A DNA stretch of 64,000 nt from positions 124,001-188,000 of the forward strand of contig NZ_FMZU01000016.1 in the NCBI RefSeq assembly GCF_900101545.1. The letters run 5' to 3'. Under the pieces are notes generated by a model. The model saw only the letters and a list, made by a program, of their open reading frames with translations. It did not search any database and was not told where the DNA came from. The position numbers were made by a program, and so were the translations under genes. Shown piece after piece: positions 1-8,614 of this stretch (positions are counted from its first letter, which is position 1; the number at the start of each line of letters is the position of its first letter). This DNA is from Variovorax sp. CF079. GTDB taxonomy: Bacteria > Pseudomonadota > Gammaproteobacteria > Burkholderiales > Burkholderiaceae_C.

Positions 1-1431
1 GGCAGCGATGCCGCCGAAGTCAAGAAGCCCGCAGCGTCCGAAGCGAAGCCGAAGCCGGCGCCCAAGGTGGCCGCCACCGTCGGCCCGCGCCCGCTGGCCG
101 AACGGCTGGAGGCCACGCTGCGCCGCCATGGCGAGGCGCTGGCGCCGCGTGCCTTGCGGCGCGCGCTCACCGAGTTGCAGGCGGTGGTCGACTCGAGCGT
201 GAGCGAGGTGGAAGCAGGACGCCGCGCCCATGCGGTCGTGAAGTGGTACGCCGGGCGCGAGCTCGACGAGCGGCGCGACGTCTGGCTGCTCATGAGCGAA
301 CGCTTCGCGCCCGATCTGCAGAAGGTCAGCAGCGCGCGCGACCGGCACGGGGCCGCGATGGGTACGCCCGACGAGGCCCAGGCCGAGGTGCACCTGCGCC
401 GCGCGCTGGTCTCGCCGCGCGCGCGGCTGCTGCAGCGCTTCGCCATCGACCCCGACGGCATGCGCTTCCTGGTCGATCTGCGTGCCGAGCTGCTGCCGCA
501 CCTGAAGGGCGACCGGCGCCTCCTGCCGCTCGATGCCGAGCTCGAGCACCTGTTCTCCACCTGGTTCGACGTCGCCTTTCTGGACCTGCGCCGCATCAGC
601 TGGGATTCGCCGGCCTCGCTGATCGAGAAGCTGATCCAGTACGAGGCGGTGCACGACATCAAGAGCTGGGCCGACGTCAAGAACCGGCTCGACAGCGATC
701 GCCGCTGCTACGGCTTCTTCCACCCGCGCCTGCCCAACACGCCGCTGATCTTCGTCGAGGTCGCGCTGGTCGACCACATCAGCGAAGGCATCGTGCCGCT
801 GCTCGACGAAGCCGCCGCGCCGGTCAAGCACGACCGCGCGACGACTGCGATCTTCTATTCAATCAGCAACACCCAGAACGGCCTGCGCGGCGTGAGCTTC
901 GGCGATTCGCTGATCAAGCGCGTGGTCGAGGAATTGCAAAAAGAGATGCCGCGCCTGAAGATCTTCGCGACGCTGTCGCCGGTCCCGGGCTTTCGCGGCT
1001 GGCTGGCGAAGAACGCGGGCTCCCTGCTGGAGCGGCTCGACGAGAAGCGCGCGACCGAGCTGGGCCGCGTGATCGGGTCCCTGCCGCCCACCGCCGAGCG
1101 CGTGCTGGCGGCGGCCGAGGAGGCGAGTGCGCTCGATGCCAAATCGCCGGTGCGCCAGCTGCTGATGAATGCCGCCGCCGAGTACCTCGGGCGGGCCACC
1201 GCCGAGGGCAAGCCGGTCGATCCTGTGGCGCGCTTCCACCTGGGCAACGGCGCGCGGGTGGAGCGGCTCAACTGGGCCGGCGATCCCTCGCCCAAGGGGC
1301 TGAAGCAATCCTACGGACTCATGGTCAACTACCTCTACGATCTGAAACGGCTCGACAAGCACCGCGCCCTGCTCGCACAGGGCAAGGTGGCGGTGTCGGG
1401 CGAGGTCGACGATCTTTTTCTCAAGGGCTGA
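1..1431 (+). CDS. Malonyl-CoA decarboxylase, 5' partial
   Basis: Decarboxylates malonyl-CoA to acetyl-CoA and CO2 in the cytoplasm. The frame is open from base 1, so the true start lies upstream; 476 codons are visible. The first visible residues are an Ala/Lys/Pro-rich stretch, and an in-frame GTG at 67 is unlikely to be the start. The family-typical C-terminal core is intact: GFFHPRLPNTPLIFVEVAL, then FYSISNTQNGLRG, VPGFRGWL, and near the end HLGNGARVERLNW and SYGLMVNYLYDL. It is the first visible gene of a same-strand run with a Bug binding protein, a crotonase and malonyl-CoA ligase, which fits malonate catabolism. The family call is firm; only the N-terminus is missing. Confidence 0.93.
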   Translation, partial: GSDAAEVKKPAASEAKPKPAPKVAATVGPRPLAERLEATLRRHGEALAPRALRRALTELQAVVDSSVSEVEAGRRAHAVVKWYAGRELDERRDVWLLMSERFAPDLQKVSSARDRHGAAMGTPDEAQAEVHLRRALVSPRARLLQRFAIDPDGMRFLVDLRAELLPHLKGDRRLLPLDAELEHLFSTWFDVAFLDLRRISWDSPASLIEKLIQYEAVHDIKSWADVKNRLDSDRRCYGFFHPRLPNTPLIFVEVALVDHISEGIVPLLDEAAAPVKHDRATTAIFYSISNTQNGLRGVSFGDSLIKRVVEELQKEMPRLKIFATLSPVPGFRGWLAKNAGSLLERLDEKRATELGRVIGSLPPTAERVLAAAEEASALDAKSPVRQLLMNAAAEYLGRATAEGKPVDPVARFHLGNGARVERLNWAGDPSPKGLKQSYGLMVNYLYDLKRLDKHRALLAQGKVAVSGEVDDLFLKG

Positions 1432-1467
1432 GGCCCCCGACGGTTCATCACAAAAGGAGACAAGGCA

Positions 1468-2454
1468 ATGACCCCAAGCTTCCAGCGGCGCGACATATTG
1501 CGCCTGGCCGCGGCCGCGGCCGCCGTTCTGGGCGGCGGCGCACGCGCCCAGGCCAGCTGGCCCGCCAAGCCGGTGACGATGGTGGTGCCCTTCCCGGCCG
1601 GCGGCGGCACCGACGCCTTCGCGCGGCCCTTGTCGGCGCAGTTCGCCAAGGTCGCCGGCCAGACGCTGGTGATCGACAACCGCGGCGGCGCCGGCGGCAC
1701 CCTGGGCGCGAGTATCGCGGCCAGGGCGCAGCCGGACGGCTACACGCTCTTCATGGGGGCGGTGCACCATGCGATCGCGCCCTCCGTCTATCCCAAGCTC
1801 GACTACGACATCGAGAAGGATTTCGTGCCGCTGATGCTGCTGGCCAGCGTGCCGCAGGTGGTGGTGATCAACCCGAAGCGGGTGAGCGCGACCACGCTCA
1901 AGGACTTCGTCGCCGAGGCCAAGAGGAATCCCGGCAAGCTCAACTACGCCTCGGCCGGCGCCGGCACCTCGCACCACCTGGCGGGCGAGCTCTTCAAGCT
2001 GCAGACCGGCACCTTCATCACCCACATTCCCTACCGCGGCGCGGGTCCGGCGCTGCAGGACCTGATCGCCGGCAATGTCGACTGCATGTTCGACGGCCTG
2101 GGCTCGTCCTCGCAGCACATCAAGGCCGGCCGCATCAAGGCGCTGATGATGTCCGGCGCCAAGCGCAACCCGGCGTTTCCCGACGTGCCCAGCGCAGCCG
2201 AGGTCGGCCTGCCGGACTACACCGTGACCACCTGGTACGGCCTGTGGACGCCGAAGGGCACGCCGGCCGAGGTGCAGGCGAAGATCGTCGACGAGATGAA
2301 GAAGGCGCTCGCCACCGACGAGCTGAAGGCCATCTGGACCAACAACGGCGCCGAGATCCCGAACCTCGTGATGGCGCCCTATGGCAGCTTCGTCAACTCC
2401 GAGATCAGGCGCTGGGCCGGCGTCGTGAAAGCTTCTGGCGCCAAGCTGGAATGA
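1468..2454 (+). CDS. Bug-family (TctC) periplasmic substrate-binding protein
   Basis: 328-residue tripartite tricarboxylate transporter receptor. The N-terminus has a twin-arginine-like start (RRDILRLAAAAAA) and a probable cleavage after ARAQA, followed by the Bug signature WPAKPVTMVVPFPAGGGTD. An AAAGGAGACAAGGCA ribosome-binding region precedes the ATG. It lies 36 nt after malonyl-CoA decarboxylase and its stop overlaps the ATG of the next gene. No TctA or TctB membrane partner is adjacent, which is common for Bug proteins in this family. The context suggests malonate or another short dicarboxylate as ligand, but that is inference and the pocket cannot be read from sequence alone. Confidence 0.9.
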   Translation: MTPSFQRRDILRLAAAAAAVLGGGARAQASWPAKPVTMVVPFPAGGGTDAFARPLSAQFAKVAGQTLVIDNRGGAGGTLGASIAARAQPDGYTLFMGAVHHAIAPSVYPKLDYDIEKDFVPLMLLASVPQVVVINPKRVSATTLKDFVAEAKRNPGKLNYASAGAGTSHHLAGELFKLQTGTFITHIPYRGAGPALQDLIAGNVDCMFDGLGSSSQHIKAGRIKALMMSGAKRNPAFPDVPSAAEVGLPDYTVTTWYGLWTPKGTPAEVQAKIVDEMKKALATDELKAIWTNNGAEIPNLVMAPYGSFVNSEIRRWAGVVKASGAKLE

Positions 2455-3209
2455 CGGCCTCGGTCAGGCTCGAGCGCGAGGGCGCGCTCGCCTTCGTGAC
2501 GCTGGCCCATCCCGGACGGCTCAATGCCATGTCGCGCGCGATGTGGCGCGAACTGCGCGCCGCGTTCGAGCAGGAGCTCGCGCAAGACGACGCCACGCGC
2601 TGCGTCGTCGTGCGCGGGGAGGGCGCTGCCTTCTGCGCCGGCGGCGACATCTCCGAGTACCCCTCCTTCCGCTTCGATGAAGCCAGCCTGCGCGACTTCC
2701 ACGAGAACGAGGTCTGGGGCGCGCTGGCCGCCATGCTGGCCTGCGAGCTGCCGCTGGTCGCGCAGATCGAGGGCGCCTGCATGGGCGCCGGCCTGGAGAT
2801 CGCGAGCTGCTGCGACATCCGCCTGGCCGGCGAATCATCGAAATTCGGCGCGCCGATCGCGAAGCTGGGCTTTCCGATGGCGCCGCGCGAGGCGGCCCTG
2901 GTGCGTGTCGCCATCGGCGACACGCTGGCGCGCGACATGCTGCTGGCCGCCGGCGTGCACGATGCGCGCCGCCTCTACGACGCTGGCTTTGTGCTGAGCG
3001 TGCTGCCGGATGCGCAGGTCGCTGCGGGAGCGCTGGCGCATGCGCAGCGCATCGCCGCGCTGGCGCCGGAGGCTGCGCGCCTCAACAAGCGGACCTTCTT
3101 CGCCGGCACGGTCGACCGGCTGCTCGCCAGCGCCTACGATTACGCCGATTCGCCCGAACACCGCGAGGGCATCGCCGCCTTCCTCGCCAAGCGCAACCCC
3201 GTCTTCTGA
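2451..3209 (+). CDS. Enoyl-CoA hydratase/isomerase (crotonase) family protein
   Basis: 252-residue crotonase-fold protein. The ATG overlaps the stop of the upstream binding-protein gene (ATGA), so the two are probably translationally coupled. The oxyanion-hole segments are visible: AFCAGGDISEY near residue 66 and MGAGLEIASCCDIRLA near residue 110. The Glu equivalent to the first catalytic Glu of enoyl-CoA hydratase is present (GLEIA). The second falls in FGAPIAKLG, where canonical hydratases have FGQPE, so that Glu is absent. A standard hydratase reaction is therefore doubtful; isomerase, thioesterase or decarboxylase activity is possible. Its place between malonate genes suggests a CoA-thioester substrate related to malonyl-CoA, which is inference. 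Confidence 0.85.
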   Translation: MTASVRLEREGALAFVTLAHPGRLNAMSRAMWRELRAAFEQELAQDDATRCVVVRGEGAAFCAGGDISEYPSFRFDEASLRDFHENEVWGALAAMLACELPLVAQIEGACMGAGLEIASCCDIRLAGESSKFGAPIAKLGFPMAPREAALVRVAIGDTLARDMLLAAGVHDARRLYDAGFVLSVLPDAQVAAGALAHAQRIAALAPEAARLNKRTFFAGTVDRLLASAYDYADSPEHREGIAAFLAKRNPVF

Positions 3210-3211
3210 CC

Positions 3212-4762
3212 ATGACCGAAACGACCAACGCCAACCTCTACGCCGCGCTGCGTGCGGCCTTCCCCGCCGATCTCGATGCCATCGCGGTCGAGACCGACGA
3301 CGGCCTGTTCTATTCCTGGCGCGACCTGGAGCGCGCGAGCGCGATGATCGCGAACCTGCTCGACGCGCTGAAGCTCGACAAGGGCGCCCGCATCGCGGTG
3401 CAGGTCGAGAAGTCGGTCGAGGCCATGCTGCTCTACCTCGCGACGCTGCGCGCGGGCTACGTGTTCCTGCCGCTCAACACTGCCTACCGCGGCGCCGAGA
3501 TCGAGTACTTCATCGGCAACGCCGAGCCGGCGGTGGTGGTCTGCAGCAGCGCGAATGCATCGTGGGTGGCGCCGATCGCGACCGCGGCCGGTACCCGCCA
3601 CGTGTTCACGCTCGATGACGACCGCACCGGCACGCTGCTCGAAGTGGCGGCGCAGTGCAGCGACCGCCACACCGTCGCGCAGAAGAAGGACGACGACCTC
3701 GCCGCCATCCTCTACACCAGCGGCACCACCGGCCGCAGCAAGGGCGCGATGCTCACGCACCGCAACCTGCGTTCCAACGCCGAGGTGCTGAAGGACTACT
3801 GGGGCTGGCACAGCGGCGCGCAGGGGGAGGGCGATGTGCTGATCCATGCACTGCCGATCTTCCACGTGCACGGCCTCTTCGTCGCCATCCACGGCGCGCT
3901 GATCAGCGGCAGCAAGATGATCTGGCTCAACAAGTTCGATCCGAAGCGCGTGGTGGCCCGGCTGCCCGAGGCGACCGTGTTCATGGGTGTGCCCACGCTC
4001 TACGTGCGCATGCTGGCCGAGCCGGGGCTGACGCGCGAGGCCTGCAACGGCATGCGTCTTTTCATCGCGGGCTCGGCGCCACTGCTGATCGAGACCTTTG
4101 AGGCCTGGCGCGAGCGCACCGGCCACACCATTCTGGAGCGCTACGGCATGAGCGAGACCGTCATGCTCAGCTCCAACCCCTACAGCGCGGTGCAGGGCCA
4201 GCGGCGCGGCGGGACGGTGGGCTTCCCGCTGCCCGGCGTCCAGCTGCGCGTGCGTGACGATGCGGGCGAGCCCTGCCCGACGGACGAGATCGGCCACATC
4301 GAGGTGGCCGGCCCCAACGTGTTCGCCGGCTACTGGCGCATGCCCGAGAAAACCAAGGAAGAGTTCACCGCCGACGGCTATTTCAAGACCGGCGACGTCG
4401 GCAAAATCGACGGGCTCGGCTACGTCAGCATCGTGGGCCGCGGCAAGGACCTGATCATCAGCGGCGGCTACAACGTCTATCCGGCCGAGATCGAGGGCTA
4501 CATCAACGAAATGGCCGGTGTGGCCGAGAGCGCGCTCGTGGGCGTGCCGCATCCGGATTTCGGCGAGGTCGGCGTCGCCATCGTCACGCCCAAGCCCGGT
4601 GCGGCGCTCGACGGCGACGCGATCATCGGAGCGCTCAAGAAGAAGCTGGCCAACTTCAAGATCCCCAAGCGCTGCTTCGTCGTCTCCGAGCTGCCGCGCA
4701 ATGCGATGGGCAAGGTGCAGAAGGCCCTGTTGCGCGAGCAGCACAAGGGCTTGTTCGTCTAG
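3212..4762 (+). CDS. matB: Malonate--CoA ligase (malonyl-CoA synthetase)
   Basis: 516-residue ANL-superfamily adenylating enzyme that activates malonate with ATP and CoA to malonyl-CoA. The AMP-binding P-loop YTSGTTGRSKG is at about residues 168-178. YGMSETVMLSSNPY and the hinge region GRGKDLIISGGYNVYP follow, and the C-terminal catalytic lysine is in NAMGKVQK (Lys501). RRGGTVGFPLPGV matches MatB-type enzymes that hold the second carboxylate with arginines. It starts 2 nt after the crotonase stop. With the decarboxylase upstream it forms the classic matA/matB pathway from malonate to acetyl-CoA. Methylmalonate activation is a known side activity of the family. Confidence 0.92.
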   Translation: MTETTNANLYAALRAAFPADLDAIAVETDDGLFYSWRDLERASAMIANLLDALKLDKGARIAVQVEKSVEAMLLYLATLRAGYVFLPLNTAYRGAEIEYFIGNAEPAVVVCSSANASWVAPIATAAGTRHVFTLDDDRTGTLLEVAAQCSDRHTVAQKKDDDLAAILYTSGTTGRSKGAMLTHRNLRSNAEVLKDYWGWHSGAQGEGDVLIHALPIFHVHGLFVAIHGALISGSKMIWLNKFDPKRVVARLPEATVFMGVPTLYVRMLAEPGLTREACNGMRLFIAGSAPLLIETFEAWRERTGHTILERYGMSETVMLSSNPYSAVQGQRRGGTVGFPLPGVQLRVRDDAGEPCPTDEIGHIEVAGPNVFAGYWRMPEKTKEEFTADGYFKTGDVGKIDGLGYVSIVGRGKDLIISGGYNVYPAEIEGYINEMAGVAESALVGVPHPDFGEVGVAIVTPKPGAALDGDAIIGALKKKLANFKIPKRCFVVSELPRNAMGKVQKALLREQHKGLFV

Positions 4763-5142
4763 CTGCCGCTGCCGTAGGGCCGCGTGAGGATCTCGAGGTT
4801 GTGGCCGTCGGGATCGTTCCAATAGACGCCGCGGCCGCCGTCGCCGTGGTTGATCTCGCCGGCATGGCGGTGGCCCGGGTCGGCCCAGTAGGGCAGGCCG
4901 CGTTCGCGGATACGGCCGAAGATCTGGTCGAACTCGGCCTCGCTCACAAGAAAGGCCAGGTGCTGCCATGGGATATCGCCCTCGACCTGCATGTAGTCGA
5001 GGGTGACGCCGTTGTCGACCTCGACGCCCTGGAAGGGGCCGAAGGGAACGGGCGCACCGCGGCCGAGGATCTCTGCCAGGAACACCGCGGAGGCCCGTGG
5101 ATCGCGGGCCCGGACGATCGTGTGATTGAGCTGGATGGCCAT
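4759..5142 (-). CDS. VOC (glyoxalase/bleomycin-resistance fold) family protein
   Basis: 127-residue single vicinal-oxygen-chelate domain. It begins with MAIQLNHTIVRARDP, typical of the first beta-alpha-beta module, where His7 is a likely metal ligand. It ends with GVYWNDPDGHNLEILTRPYG, where the GHNLEI motif supplies the usual Glu ligand. The 3' end overlaps the end of matB by 4 nt on the opposite strand. No partner gene shares its strand, so the substrate is unknown; candidates in this fold include glyoxalase, dioxygenase and antibiotic-binding proteins. The fold call is secure and the function is not. Confidence 0.85.
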   Translation of the reverse strand: MAIQLNHTIVRARDPRASAVFLAEILGRGAPVPFGPFQGVEVDNGVTLDYMQVEGDIPWQHLAFLVSEAEFDQIFGRIRERGLPYWADPGHRHAGEINHGDGGRGVYWNDPDGHNLEILTRPYGSGS

Positions 5143-5239
5143 GCGGTGGATGGTAGCGCCGGGCGCGGGTTAGCGCTGTGGCATGCAAGCTGCTTTCGAC
5201 GTAAGTTTTCGCCTCTCGCCCCGCATCCTCGGAGGACTC

Positions 5240-6205
5240 GTGAACCGCCTGCTCAGCACCGACGCCGTGCCGCGCGATCAGCGGCTCGCGTACTGGACCG
5301 ACATGATCTGCAACATCTATGTGCAGCTCGGTTGCGATCCGGTGCGCAACGGCCCGCCGGGCGACTTCGAAGGCAGCATCCGCCAGCACACGCTGCCGGC
5401 CCTCGACGTCTCGGTGGTGCGCTCGGGCGCGCAAAGCGTCATGCGCACGCCGGGCCACATCGCGCGCTCTTCCGACGACTATTTCCTGGTCGGTATCCAG
5501 ACCCGCGGCCATGGCGTGGTGCGGCAGGACGGGCGCGATGCCGTGTTGGCGGTGGGCGACTTCGCGCTCTACGACAGCACGCGGCCCTACCAGCTCTTCT
5601 TCGACGACGCCTTCGAGCAGATCGTGCTCAAGCTCCCCGGCGAGCGCCTGCGCAGCGAGCTGCGCGACACGGAAGCGCTCACGGCCACGGCGGTGTCCGG
5701 CCGCGAGGGCGCGGGCCACCTGCTGATCAACATGATCGGCACGCTGCGCGAGGACATCGATGCGCTGCAACCGGCCTCTGCGCTGGCGGTTGCGAACGGC
5801 GTGCTCAGCATCCTCGTGGCCGGCCTGCAGACGCTGCCCGCGGCCCGCTCGCCGAGCCTCAGCAACCTGGCCGCCTTCCATCTCGCGCGCATCAAGCGCC
5901 GCATCGACGCACAACTTGGCGATGCCGGGCTCTCGGTCGGCAGCCTCGCGGCCGAACTCGGCCTGTCGGCGAGCCAGATCCACCGCGTGTTCAAGAGCGA
6001 GCCGCTCACGCCTGCGCAGTACATCTGGGAGCGTCGCCTCGAGGCCTGCAGCCGCGACCTGCTGGAACCCCGCCTGGCCGGCCGCACCGTGAGCGAGATC
6101 GCCTATGGCCGCGGCTTCAACGATGCGGCGCATTTCAGCCGCGCATTCCGCGAACGCTTCGGTTGCGCGCCGCGCGAATGGCGGCTGGGCGGCGGCCGGC
6201 AGTGA
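5240..6205 (+). CDS. AraC-family transcriptional regulator
   Basis: 321-residue regulator. The N-terminal sensor (about residues 10-200) resembles the AraC-binding-like domain: PRDQRLAYWTDMIC, then SDDYFLVGIQTRGHG and FALYDSTRPYQLFF. The C-terminal double helix-turn-helix is seen in SVGSLAAELGLSASQIHRVFKSE and AYGRGFNDAAHFSRAFRERFG. The frame is open to an ATG at 5183, but the GTG at 5240 is preceded by a strong GGAGG five bases upstream and starts the domain cleanly, so I chose it. It is a single gene with no obvious co-directional target; the adjacent hydrolase gene converges on it. The ligand is unknown. Confidence 0.9.
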   Translation: MNRLLSTDAVPRDQRLAYWTDMICNIYVQLGCDPVRNGPPGDFEGSIRQHTLPALDVSVVRSGAQSVMRTPGHIARSSDDYFLVGIQTRGHGVVRQDGRDAVLAVGDFALYDSTRPYQLFFDDAFEQIVLKLPGERLRSELRDTEALTATAVSGREGAGHLLINMIGTLREDIDALQPASALAVANGVLSILVAGLQTLPAARSPSLSNLAAFHLARIKRRIDAQLGDAGLSVGSLAAELGLSASQIHRVFKSEPLTPAQYIWERRLEACSRDLLEPRLAGRTVSEIAYGRGFNDAAHFSRAFRERFGCAPREWRLGGGRQ

Positions 6206-6218
6206 CGGCGACCCGCCG

Positions 6219-7910
6219 TCATGCCCAGGTGCGCATCTCGATCCTCAGCTGAGCCTTGATGCCGGGGGTGGTTCCGGGCGGCGAGACGACGGGAATCTTG
6301 AATGTCAGCGCGCCGGCCTGCGGGCTGACAGGCGCCGGAATTGCGGCCACATTGGGTGTCTGGCTCTGAAAGCCGTACTGCAGCCGCCAGCCTCCGGCCG
6401 CTGCAGGATCCGGAACGGCCTCCACGAGGATCTGGTCGCGATAGAGAAAGCCGCCCTCGAAGTGCTTGTTCAGCCAGAGCACGCCGTCGACTTCGTAGTC
6501 GGGCACCAGCACGTTGAGGTCGAATGCGAACGCGATCGAATTGCCCAGGTCGGGGCTGGCCCGGGTCGGATCGAGGAAGATCGAGAACAGGTGGGGGCTC
6601 GCCGCCTGGGCTGCCTTGCGCGCGATGCCGGGGCCTTGATCGGGAAAGAGGTCGTCGAACTTTCGCTGAATCGCGGAGTTCTCGCGCACCACCCTGCGGT
6701 GCAGCTGCCACTGGCTTCTGCGCAGGGTCGCGACGATCTCGAAGCGGTAGGAGGCGCGGACCGCGTGGCCGCTTTTTCTCTTCGCCTCCACCTCTTCGGG
6801 CAGGGCGACTTCTTCGATATCGAGTATTCCGTCGGTCCGCACCGAGCCGAAGAGAAAGCGCGTGAGGTTCTGGTAACCCTCCTCGGAATTGACGATGCCG
6901 TAGTGGCCCGAATGACTGCGGAACACGAACGCGCGCGGAGAGTCGACGCGCAGCCGGGGACCTTCTTCGGGCCCGACCATGCCGAAGGTCGTTGCGTTGT
7001 CCATCCGGACGAGGCCGTCGCTCGCGTCGCCCACGGCCCACGATGAAAGTCCCTGGAGCGCCAGATAGTCGGCGGGATTCGAGCCGACCAGATTGAACAC
7101 GCGTTCGGCAGGAAAGTGCGTGAGTTCCGAGACGTCCGTCGCAGTCGGGGCGAGCTTCAGGTAGGACTTCATGGTGTCCCGGTTGAAGTTGGTGGCATCG
7201 CCGAGTGCGCCCCAGCCGGGCACATTGCGCACCACCCTGAGGTCGATGCCGTTGTGCGGCGTGGCGTAGGTGAACAGCTTGTCGACGGCGTCCCGGGCCT
7301 CCTGAGTGCCCAGCGTGTCGTTCTGCAGGAAGGCGCGGCATACCAGGCCGCCCATCGAATGCGCCACCAGGTAGATCTTGAAGTCCTTTTCCTCCACGCC
7401 GTTGTCGAGCGGGTCGCCCAGGATCGGATGCTTGCCGTTCTTCCTGCAGACGAGGGTGCGCATGCGCAGGATGAGCTCGCCGAGGTTCTGCGCGAAATGG
7501 GTGATCGGATGCGGCTGCCCGTCGCCGAACTCGTTGGAGGCGTCATCGTAGTAGCGCAGGATCGCGATCGACTGGTAGGGCAGCGTGATGTCGGAGCGCA
7601 GCGGCTTGGTCTTGTCGTCGGGATCCGGTGCGGTCAGGTCTTCGCCGTTCACGTAGACATCGTCGTACCACTGGTCCGAGCGCTCTCGGCCGGTGGCGGT
7701 GCGTCGCCAGATGATCTCGTCCTTCAGGCGCACGAGCGGCGACTCGAAGAAGTACCGGCGCATGGTGCCGTCCCAGATACGGCGAGACTTCGTGCTGCCG
7801 ATGTTGAAACCCATGAAAGGGTCTGCCACCGTGGCCTCGATCTCGCTCTGCGTGCCGGCGAAGCCGCGAACATAGATGATGGGGTGGTACGGCGCGTGCG
7901 GATTGGCCAT
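6219..7910 (-). CDS. Large lipase-like alpha/beta hydrolase with extra C-terminal domain
   Basis: 563 residues. The N-terminal half is an alpha/beta-hydrolase fold: strand HPIIYVRGFAG at residues 9-19, nucleophile elbow VAHSMGGL with Ser185, acid candidate Asp298 in GDASDGLVR, and His333 or His336 in FRSHSGHYG. This order resembles PGAP1-like or lecithin-acyltransferase-like esterases. From about residue 360 onward a roughly 200-residue, beta-rich-looking extension has no family I recognise. No signal peptide is apparent, so it is probably cytoplasmic. The gene stands alone and converges with the AraC gene. Hydrolase activity is plausible, but the substrate and the role of the C-terminal domain are unknown. 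Confidence 0.8.
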   Translation of the reverse strand: MANPHAPYHPIIYVRGFAGTQSEIEATVADPFMGFNIGSTKSRRIWDGTMRRYFFESPLVRLKDEIIWRRTATGRERSDQWYDDVYVNGEDLTAPDPDDKTKPLRSDITLPYQSIAILRYYDDASNEFGDGQPHPITHFAQNLGELILRMRTLVCRKNGKHPILGDPLDNGVEEKDFKIYLVAHSMGGLVCRAFLQNDTLGTQEARDAVDKLFTYATPHNGIDLRVVRNVPGWGALGDATNFNRDTMKSYLKLAPTATDVSELTHFPAERVFNLVGSNPADYLALQGLSSWAVGDASDGLVRMDNATTFGMVGPEEGPRLRVDSPRAFVFRSHSGHYGIVNSEEGYQNLTRFLFGSVRTDGILDIEEVALPEEVEAKRKSGHAVRASYRFEIVATLRRSQWQLHRRVVRENSAIQRKFDDLFPDQGPGIARKAAQAASPHLFSIFLDPTRASPDLGNSIAFAFDLNVLVPDYEVDGVLWLNKHFEGGFLYRDQILVEAVPDPAAAGGWRLQYGFQSQTPNVAAIPAPVSPQAGALTFKIPVVSPPGTTPGIKAQLRIEMRTWA

Positions 7911-8065
7911 GCGATTTCTCCTGGCGCGGGCAGTCCGTACGAGTTCTTCACCGGCGCCGCGATACCGGGCGTTTATATGCCCGTCACCTCGTGCGCGACA
8001 TCACTCGTTTGGTGTAGAGCGATGGATATGCGCCGGGCGCCGGTTGCCGGCGCAGCGGCGCGGCC

Positions 8066-8491
8066 CTACTGCACGAGCAGCACCGAAATGTCGGTCTCCG
8101 AAACGACCTTGGTCGCCACCGAGCCCATGAGGGCGCGGCCGAAGATGCCGTGGCCGTGGGTGCCCATCACGATCAGCTCGGCGCCGCCCGCGGTCGCGGC
8201 CTTCAGGATCTCTTCGGCGGCGTGGCCGTGGCGCGGCTCGGCGCGGTAGTTGCCGATGTCGTGCTTCGCGAAGAAAGCCTTGACGGGCTCGAGCACCTTG
8301 GCGTTTTCTTCCGTGTAGTAGTCCTGCACCACATCCTTGCTGAGATGGCGGACCGCATGGCCGGGCAGGCCGCTGCACACGTGCACCACGATCAGCGCAT
8401 GGCCGTCGACGAACATGCCGCGATGGGCGGCCAGGTAGTCGAGCGCTTTCTGCGTATGGGAACTGCCGTCGACGGCGATCAGGATCTTCAT
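8066..8491 (-). CDS. Universal stress protein (UspA family)
   Basis: 141 residues, the usual single-domain length. It starts MKILIAVDGSSHTQKALDYL and ends in the ATP-binding signature GTHGHGIFGRALMGS (G-x2-G-x9-G-S), then VVSETDISVLLVQ, so it probably belongs to the ATP-binding subgroup. An in-frame upstream start at 8566 would add 25 arginine-rich residues with no family match. The ATG at 8491 has a GAGAGG ribosome-binding site and fits the fold, so I use it. A TauE/SafE gene lies upstream on the same strand with a 123-nt gap. The role is stress survival by family; nothing here points to a specific client. Confidence 0.92.
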   Translation of the reverse strand: MKILIAVDGSSHTQKALDYLAAHRGMFVDGHALIVVHVCSGLPGHAVRHLSKDVVQDYYTEENAKVLEPVKAFFAKHDIGNYRAEPRHGHAAEEILKAATAGGAELIVMGTHGHGIFGRALMGSVATKVVSETDISVLLVQ

Positions 8492-8614
8492 GCACTGCCT
8501 CTCGTTCTCTTGCAACCTGCGGCGAAAGCGCCGCATGACAAGGTTATACGGCGAGGTGCCGCGCACGTACAGAGAAGCCGAGTAGAAGCCGAGTGGATGC
8601 AGGGGGCCTTGCGC

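Noticed and set aside
243..3209. 988-codon open frame running through malonyl-CoA decarboxylase and the Bug gene
   Set aside because: Only the 3' part from 2451 has family motifs; the rest is out-of-frame reading of two clear genes.
3140..6133. 997-codon open frame on the minus strand
   Set aside because: It is antisense to matB and the AraC gene, with low-complexity His/Arg/Ala-rich translation typical of a high-GC shadow. Only the short VOC gene in this region, in another frame, is real.
7911..8065. Small gene in the gap between the hydrolase and the universal stress protein
   Set aside because: Only short shadow frames without ribosome-binding sites; it probably holds only the hydrolase promoter and the end of the stress-protein transcript.
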